This document shows, in pieces, positions 7,920 through 12,308 of a stretch of 12,308 bases of DNA; position 1 is the stretch's first letter; every line of letters starts with the position of its first letter. The DNA is taken from contig JAJJLU010000113.1 of assembly GCA_023807065.1 (NCBI GenBank), forward strand, positions 1 to 12,308. The letters run 5' to 3'. This stretch comes from Isotricha intestinalis. Taxonomy: Eukaryota > Ciliophora > Litostomatea > Vestibuliferida > Isotrichidae. The notes under the pieces are model-generated. The model had not been told where the DNA came from. It was given only the letters and a program-made list of their open reading frames with translations, and made no database searches. The position numbers and the translations under genes were made by a program.

Positions 7920-8381
7920 ATGAAAAGTCAATTAATAACAATCAATTTATATAAAAAACCTAATAATTCAAAACATAAAATTGAAATTCAACCAATAATA
8001 AATAAAAATAATTCTTCAAATACATTAGATAGTAAAAATGATAAAGATATCTTTTTAGAAAAAATGATAAAAAAAAATGAATCAAAAAATAATAACAAAT
8101 TATCATTAAAGGAATTAACAATCAAAGATCAATTAGGTGAAAATTCATCAGGCAAAAAAACTATTTCAACATCTTATAATATAAATTATGGACCAGAAAC
8201 TTTTAGATATAAAAATAAAAACCCTTCATTATATTATAAAAAATGGGTAAACTTAAATTTTAGTGATTCTGAAAGTTATTATAATAAATCTTTTGATGAA
8301 AATAATAAAACTTTAATAAATGGGAAAAAAATAAAAAATAATAATGAAAATACTGATGTTAAATGTTGTTCCATATTTTAA
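7920..8381 (+). CDS. Small hydrophilic protein ending in a CaaX-like prenylation box
   Basis: This 153-residue protein matches no family I recognise. It is polar, rich in Asn/Lys/Ser, and lacks a signal peptide or membrane segment. Its notable feature is the extreme C-terminus, DVKCCSIF: C150 followed by S-I-F fits a CaaX box for farnesylation or geranylgeranylation, and C149 next to it is a likely palmitoylation site. Such paired cysteines end some Ras/Rab-type proteins, but no GTPase motifs (P-loop, DxxG, NKxD) exist here, so it is not a small GTPase. Residues 85-125 (SYNINYGPETFRYKNKNPSL, then KKWVNLNFSDSESYYNKSF) contain most aromatics and may form the functional core. The inferred role is a membrane-attached adaptor. 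It is transcribed away from the exonuclease gene through a 138-base shared leader. The ATG at the start of the open frame was chosen and the stop is TAA. Confidence 0.75.
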   Translation: MKSQLITINLYKKPNNSKHKIEIQPIINKNNSSNTLDSKNDKDIFLEKMIKKNESKNNNKLSLKELTIKDQLGENSSGKKTISTSYNINYGPETFRYKNKNPSLYYKKWVNLNFSDSESYYNKSFDENNKTLINGKKIKNNNENTDVKCCSIF

Positions 8382-9138
8382 AATTTTTATTAATTATGCT
8401 AGTAGGAAATATAATTTATTATTCTATTCTAACATTATTAATCTTTATTTCTAAGTAATATGATAGAGTTATTGATTGTAAATTTTAATAAGTTTTATTT
8501 TTCAAATTGTTTTTTAAATTTTTTTCAATTATTTATTAATTGATATCTAAATTAATTGTTAATAAAAATTATATTTAAATGATTATTAAAAATAGAAAAA
8601 GAAAAAAAATGAATCCAAATTATTTTAATAGGAAAGAGGATTGTAATTAAGTTTTATAAACGTTATTTATTTGATAATTTGTATTTAAATTCAAAACTAA
8701 AACATAAATTAATTTATTGTAATGATAAATTTATTGGTAGTTCTAAATTTTTAAAGATTTAATATTTTTTAGAATCAATAAATTATGAAATTATTGAGAA
8801 GCATTCAAGGAAATAAATATTGATTTTTCAAAATAATATTAAAATAGCAGCATTAAATTTATTGAACAAAAATTGAATTTTTTTTAATAAATAAATTGAA
8901 AAATTAAATTATAAATAGAGAAGAGAATGAAAATAATAAACTCGTAAAAGATTTTATTCACATAAAGTAAATAAAATCAAAATATTCATAAATAAATTCA
9001 AATTATATGAATATATTTTTAATAAATATTAATAAAAATGATTATCAGAACAGATTTTTATTTTTAAATTATATTATTATGAATTTATATTAAGTGAATA
9101 TATTTTAATCTATAATTTAAAATTTTTTTAATTTTAAT
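8382..9138. other. Gap of about 750 bases; no intact gene, weak coding-like relic inside
   Basis: The first 200 bases are T-rich 3' flank of the small gene. From about 8580 one plus frame stays unusually open with only scattered stops (listed separately). From 9000 to 9138 the sequence is simple AT-rich DNA leading to the next gene and must include its promoter. A 13-codon ATG frame at 8609-8650 is too short to support. No tRNA-like fold or repeat array is seen. Confidence 0.5.
8613..8873 (+). pseudogene. Possible coding relic interrupted by two TAA codons
   Basis: One frame runs 49 codons (including KFYKRYLFDNLYLNSKLKHK), meets TAA at 8760-8762, continues 17 codons (YFLESINYEIIEKHSRK), meets TAA at 8814-8816, then runs 19 more to TGA at 8874-8876. 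Only two stops in 87 codons is fewer than such AT-rich DNA should give, and the translation has a believable mix of residues. No ATG starts it and no family is recognised. It may be a decayed gene, an exon cluster with tiny introns, or chance, since many frames were inspected. Confidence 0.22.
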
Positions 9139-9267
9139 ATGGAAGCATATTCTAATAAAATAAGTAGAATAAAATACACAATTGATGAAATAAGAGACGA
9201 CATTGAAAAAATGAAAATAGTAAACTTAAAATATATAAATTTCAATAGAAAAATGAAAAAACAATAA
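9139..9267 (+). other. 42-codon upstream ORF, or first exon of the Asn-rich gene
   Basis: An ATG at 9139 opens a 42-codon frame, starting MEAYSNKISRIKYTIDEIRD, that stops at TAA 9265-9267, five bases before the ATG of the next gene. The translation is charged and helical, with a coding-like make-up. Read unspliced it is an upstream ORF or tiny separate gene. If the 29-base GT-AG segment inside it is removed, its first 27 codons join the downstream gene in frame. The second reading explains its position better, but transcript data are lacking. Confidence 0.45.
9220..9248 (+). other. Candidate 29-nt intron
   Basis: The segment starts GTAAAC and ends CAATAG, with an almost pure A/T body and an in-frame continuation on both sides. 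The upstream exon from 9139 is exactly 27 codons (phase 0). Downstream, 9249-9272 gives eight sense codons (KNEKTINI) leading into the ATG at 9273 in the same frame. Removing it would extend the product by 35 residues to 497. Introns of this size are normal in several ciliates. GT-AG pairs are common enough that chance is possible. Confidence 0.4.
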
Positions 9268-9272
9268 ATATA

Positions 9273-10661
9273 ATGATGTCGACGATACCTCAAGAAAATT
9301 TAAATTCTAACTTCCAAATGATAAAAAATATTGATAATAAGCTTAATCAAAATTTTGAATCTCAGAATAATATTAACACAAATAATAATAAAGTAGATTT
9401 CCAATATTCAAATAACAATTTAGATTATAATCAAACAAATAAAAATGACAACAATTCACCTAATTATATAAATACATCCTTAAATGAAGGAAGAAAAGAA
9501 GAAATGTTTAAGAAATATAATACTATAGAATATCAAAATCAACAACCTAATTATATTGATAATATAAATTATTCTCTTGAAAAAAGTGAGAATTCAAATA
9601 TTGAAAATAATGAAAATAACTATTATAAAGACAACACTTATGATAAATATAATTTAACAGATAATACAAAAAAAATTTTAGATTCTTTTTCTCAAACAAA
9701 TTATAATAACAGAGAATATTCAGATTTAATAACTACAAATTCCGAAAAAAGAAGACATTTTAATTATAATAATTATGCTAGTAAATTTAATGACACTGAT
9801 GAAACCTTAAAAAATCAATTAATTTATAAATATTCAAATTATGAAAAAAATCGACCTCATATTACCATTAAAAAAAATTACTCTTCTCCAATTTTATCTC
9901 AAACTAAAAATATATTCAATAATATAAAAAATAAAAGAAATTATTCAAATTATATAAACAATGATAATTACAATATCAATGATAGAAATACAAATTATTA
10001 TTCAAGTGGAAATAGATTAAATAATAATATAAATATATACAATAATAATGATAATGAAATTATGAAATATGAAGATGAAATCAAACAATTAAAAGAAGAA
10101 ATTTCAAATCTTCGTTCAAATAATGAAAATTTACAAAATCAAGTTAAAAATTTGGAAACAGACAATTCAAAATTAAAAGAAAATGAAAACTTATTGTTAA
10201 AAATAATGTCATATTTAAACTTAAATTCAACAGAAGAGATAATTCCAAAATTAAATGAGATTTTTTCTTTAATAGATAATAATAATAATATAAATAATAA
10301 TAACAAAGGTAATAATATAATAAATAATAATCATGAAGATATCAAAGAAGAATTAATTAAAAAATTAAAAGGAATATATATATCATTAACTGGAAGCAAT
10401 CCTAATCAGGAAATTGATATTAAAACTTTGTGGCGTTGGATTAAACATTTAATTAATACTGTTAAACAATTAGCTTTGGAAAAAGAAAAAAATTCAAAAA
10501 ATGAACAAAATGATTATAAGCAATATTGTGAACAATTAATGGTAAATTTTAATTTAAAAAGTTTTAAGGATTTAACTGATTTTCTTGATAATGTTTTGTA
10601 TCAAAAAGACAAAGAATTAAATGAACAAAATGCTAATCAAAATTATAGTTATAATTATTAA
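9273..10661 (+). CDS. Asn-rich protein with coiled coil and compact C-terminal domain, function unknown
   Basis: The 462-residue product starts with about 260 residues of low-complexity, Asn/Tyr/Lys-rich, probably disordered sequence. A coiled coil follows at about 262-312 (from MKYEDEIKQLKEEISNLRSN), then an Asn repeat at 336-353. The C-terminal part, 355-445, looks folded: KKLKGIYISLTGSNPN, the Trp pair in KTLWRWIKHLINTVKQL (384-400), and YCEQLMVNFNLKSFKDLTDF (418-437). I do not recognise this domain, though its non-repetitive nature suggests conservation. No catalytic or membrane motif is visible. Two adjacent ATG codons begin the open frame. An earlier start at 9139 is possible if the candidate 29-base intron is spliced, adding 35 residues. 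The stop is TAA. The neighbouring TPR gene is convergent, 216 bases away. A structural or scaffold role is a guess from shape. Confidence 0.83.
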   Translation: MMSTIPQENLNSNFQMIKNIDNKLNQNFESQNNINTNNNKVDFQYSNNNLDYNQTNKNDNNSPNYINTSLNEGRKEEMFKKYNTIEYQNQQPNYIDNINYSLEKSENSNIENNENNYYKDNTYDKYNLTDNTKKILDSFSQTNYNNREYSDLITTNSEKRRHFNYNNYASKFNDTDETLKNQLIYKYSNYEKNRPHITIKKNYSSPILSQTKNIFNNIKNKRNYSNYINNDNYNINDRNTNYYSSGNRLNNNINIYNNNDNEIMKYEDEIKQLKEEISNLRSNNENLQNQVKNLETDNSKLKENENLLLKIMSYLNLNSTEEIIPKLNEIFSLIDNNNNINNNNKGNNIINNNHEDIKEELIKKLKGIYISLTGSNPNQEIDIKTLWRWIKHLINTVKQLALEKEKNSKNEQNDYKQYCEQLMVNFNLKSFKDLTDFLDNVLYQKDKELNEQNANQNYSYNY

Positions 10662-10877
10662 TTTAATATTTTAAAGAAATTATTATAAAATTCTTAATCT
10701 AATTTGTTTTAAAAAATTATGTAATTATATTAAATAATAATTCTATTTTAATATCAACTTTATTCTTAAAATTTTTAAGGAATAATATAGGAGATTCATT
10801 TATTATATAAACTCTTATTTTAATTCTATTTTTACATTTTTTAAAAATTTAATATTTCTTAATATAATATTAAATAT
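10662..10877. other. Convergent intergenic region (shared 3' flanks)
   Basis: The Asn-rich gene and the TPR gene end facing each other, with 216 AT-rich bases between their TAA stops. Both transcripts must terminate or be polyadenylated here, possibly overlapping. No clear polyadenylation signal or hairpin stands out. Confidence 0.5.
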
Positions 10878-12005
10878 TTATTTTCCTTCATTAAATTTTT
10901 GTTCAAATTCAGAGAACATTGAATCAAATCTTTGGAAAATTTTTTCAAATCTTTCATTTGAGTAGTCTTTTCTTTTAGTGGATAAATGAGAAAGGATTAA
11001 ATTATCAATATGTCCTAAATTATCTTTTTCAGATTTATTATCATAAAATCCATTCCTTTTCTTCAACAATTTTTCATAGTTATGTTTTTTTTTAACTTCA
11101 TTAGGATCATGTAAATAATCCTTAGATAAATATTTTTCATAAATAATTTGAAAAGTCATATTAACATCAGAGATAAAAGAATTCTTCATCATTTCTTGAT
11201 TTTTCAAAATATCATATGTTTCTAAATCAATATTCCTTGCAGTTTCATATAATAAAATATGACGAATAAACTGTTCTTTTAATTCATCATTTGAATAATT
11301 ATTTTTTATAAGAACTTTATCATCATTAAATAAATCATAATGTTTATTCCTAAAATTTTCAATAACATTTTCTTTAATTTTAGTATCTTTTTCATATAAT
11401 CCATAAATCATTCTTTCATGATAATATTTTGCTTTTTCTTTATTACCTAAATAAAAATATTGAATACCAATATGATCATATCCACGTAATTCAACTGGTC
11501 TATTACCAAGTATCCAAGCCATTTCAATCATTTTCTTATAACATAAAATTGCTTTTTGATATTGATATAAAAATTTATAAACATTACCTAAAGCTTCATA
11601 AGAATACATTGTTTCTTCAAGTAATTCTAATCTGAATGATACTATTTTATAAAAAGAAAATAAATTTCTTGCAGTTTCATAATCATCAAATTCAATGTAC
11701 ATATCTCCTAAGACTTTTATTCCTACTAATAATAATTTTATATCTATTGGTTGAAGTAATTGGATTACATCCTTCCATTTTGGTATTACATTTCTTCTTG
11801 TTGTGCTTCTAATGTAATCGTCTTTTATTTCTCTTCTTAATTTTTTAATTTGTTCTATTTTATCTGATATTTTCTTTTGGGATAGATTTTGATTTTGCTT
11901 TTTTAAATTATTTTCTACTACTTTTTTTATTATAGTTGATTCTAATCTTTCTATATTTCTACTTGAAAGTTTTTTATTTGCTTTTTTTGAGGTTAAAGGT
12001 TTCAT
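10878..12005 (-). CDS. Tetratricopeptide-repeat (TPR) protein
   Basis: The 375-residue product has a basic, Lys-rich N-terminus (1-70) followed by about three TPR-like helical hairpins: 95-125 (GDMYIEFDDYETARNLFSFY), 133-166 (YEALGNVYKFLYQYQKAILC) and 173-205 (DHIGIQYFYLGNKEKAKYYH). Each has the small and aromatic residues at the usual TPR positions (G/A at 8, Y/F near 11, A at 20). TPRs bind partner proteins, so a scaffold or adaptor role is inferred; the partner is unknown. The region 230-300 is helical and acidic/basic mixed. A C-terminal motif LSHLSTKRK (338-346) precedes a final helix (351-372) with regular Phe spacing. No enzyme motif is seen. It is the last gene before the right telomere, with its promoter in the 271 bases between them. 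The first ATG of the frame was taken, preceded by an A/T-only leader. The stop is TAA. Confidence 0.88.
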   Translation of the reverse strand: MKPLTSKKANKKLSSRNIERLESTIIKKVVENNLKKQNQNLSQKKISDKIEQIKKLRREIKDDYIRSTTRRNVIPKWKDVIQLLQPIDIKLLLVGIKVLGDMYIEFDDYETARNLFSFYKIVSFRLELLEETMYSYEALGNVYKFLYQYQKAILCYKKMIEMAWILGNRPVELRGYDHIGIQYFYLGNKEKAKYYHERMIYGLYEKDTKIKENVIENFRNKHYDLFNDDKVLIKNNYSNDELKEQFIRHILLYETARNIDLETYDILKNQEMMKNSFISDVNMTFQIIYEKYLSKDYLHDPNEVKKKHNYEKLLKKRNGFYDNKSEKDNLGHIDNLILSHLSTKRKDYSNERFEKIFQRFDSMFSEFEQKFNEGK

Positions 12006-12276
12006 TTATTTTATTTGTTTTATTTATTAAGTTAATATTATTATTTTATAATTTCATTTTATATTTAATAATTAAATTATATATTGTTGATATATATAAA
12101 AAAATTTTTTGAATGTTTTATGCTAAATAATCTATTATTATTGAAATAGAAATTTAATTATTCCATTTCATATTTAATTTCCGATTATATTTATTTTTAT
12201 GAAAAAGATTTCAATTTTTTTTATAAAATAAAAGTTTGGTTAATTTATAAATTATTACTTTACATTAATAAATTCC
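12006..12276 (-). promoter_or_regulatory. Right subtelomere and leader of the TPR gene
   Basis: These 271 bases separate the TPR start codon from the right telomere and must contain its promoter. The sequence is AT-rich with a 12-base palindrome AATTTATAAATT near the telomere. I see no gene, no shared repeat with the left subtelomere, and no recognisable promoter element. Confidence 0.45.
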
Positions 12277-12308
12277 ATTGGGGATTGGGGATTGGGGATT
12301 GGGGATTG
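12277..12308 (+). repeat. Right telomere, G-rich strand
   Basis: Four perfect tandem copies of ATTGGGG are followed by a partial ATTG at the window end. The G-rich strand runs 5' to 3' outward, as in a telomere. The 7-base unit differs from the 6-base GGGGTT of Tetrahymena and the 8-base GGGGTTTT of Oxytricha and Euplotes (family knowledge). With the mirrored repeat at base 1 this caps the chromosome. Confidence 0.93.

Noticed and set aside
7920..8381. Small GTPase identity for the CaaX protein
   Set aside because: The C-terminus resembles that of Rab/Ras proteins, but P-loop, switch and NKxD motifs are absent and the protein is too polar and irregular.
11429..11635. Plus-strand open frame inside the TPR gene
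   Set aside because: Antisense to the TPR repeats; composition is that of a complement, not of a protein.
1..12308. tRNA, rRNA, CRISPR array, insertion sequence or transposon
   Set aside because: No GC-rich structured segment, no regularly spaced repeats, no terminal inverted repeats with a transposase gene were found in the gaps.

Overview
The window looks like one nearly complete, very AT-rich linear chromosome from the macronucleus of a ciliate. It begins with C-rich telomeric repeat (CCCCAAT, then CCCCA) and ends with more than four copies of the complementary G-rich unit (ATTGGGG), so both ends are capped in the correct orientation. Seven intact protein genes end in TAA (five) or TGA (two), and about 3,000 codons contain no internal TAA, TAG or TGA, so the standard genetic code is in use. 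Short telomere-capped chromosomes, extreme AT content, Asn- and Lys-rich proteins and standard stops together suggest a litostome ciliate. From memory, rumen entodiniomorphs such as Entodinium combine the standard code with a CCCCAAT-type telomere, but I could not check this and the genus is an inference.

Layout, left to right: telomere (1-12); a basic protein of unknown function (172-1113, +); a gene-poor T-rich spacer; a PP2C/PPM Ser/Thr phosphatase with an N-terminal extension and an Asn-rich insert (1619-3172, +); a long coiled-coil protein (3372-4871, +); an 810-base gap that may hold the remains of a decayed coding sequence; an EXD2-like membrane-anchored 3'-5' exonuclease with a C-terminal HNH-like zinc module (5682-7781, -); 138 bases away and divergent, a small protein ending in a CaaX-like box (7920-8381, +); a second gap of about 750 bases with possible coding relics; an Asn-rich coiled-coil protein (9273-10661, +) that may have an upstream exon joined by a 29-nt intron; a TPR protein (10878-12005, -); and the right telomere (12277-12308).

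There is no operon and no obvious shared pathway. The phosphatase and the exonuclease are confidently assigned. The coiled-coil, TPR and basic proteins have compositions common among ciliate cytoskeletal or ciliary proteins, but nothing in the sequence proves such a role. I see no tRNA, rRNA, transposon or CRISPR array. The observations most worth following are the two-telomere chromosome itself, the candidate micro-intron, the lipid-modified small protein, the EXD2 homologue (which in an anaerobic ciliate might sit on a hydrogenosome), and the two coding-like relic regions.
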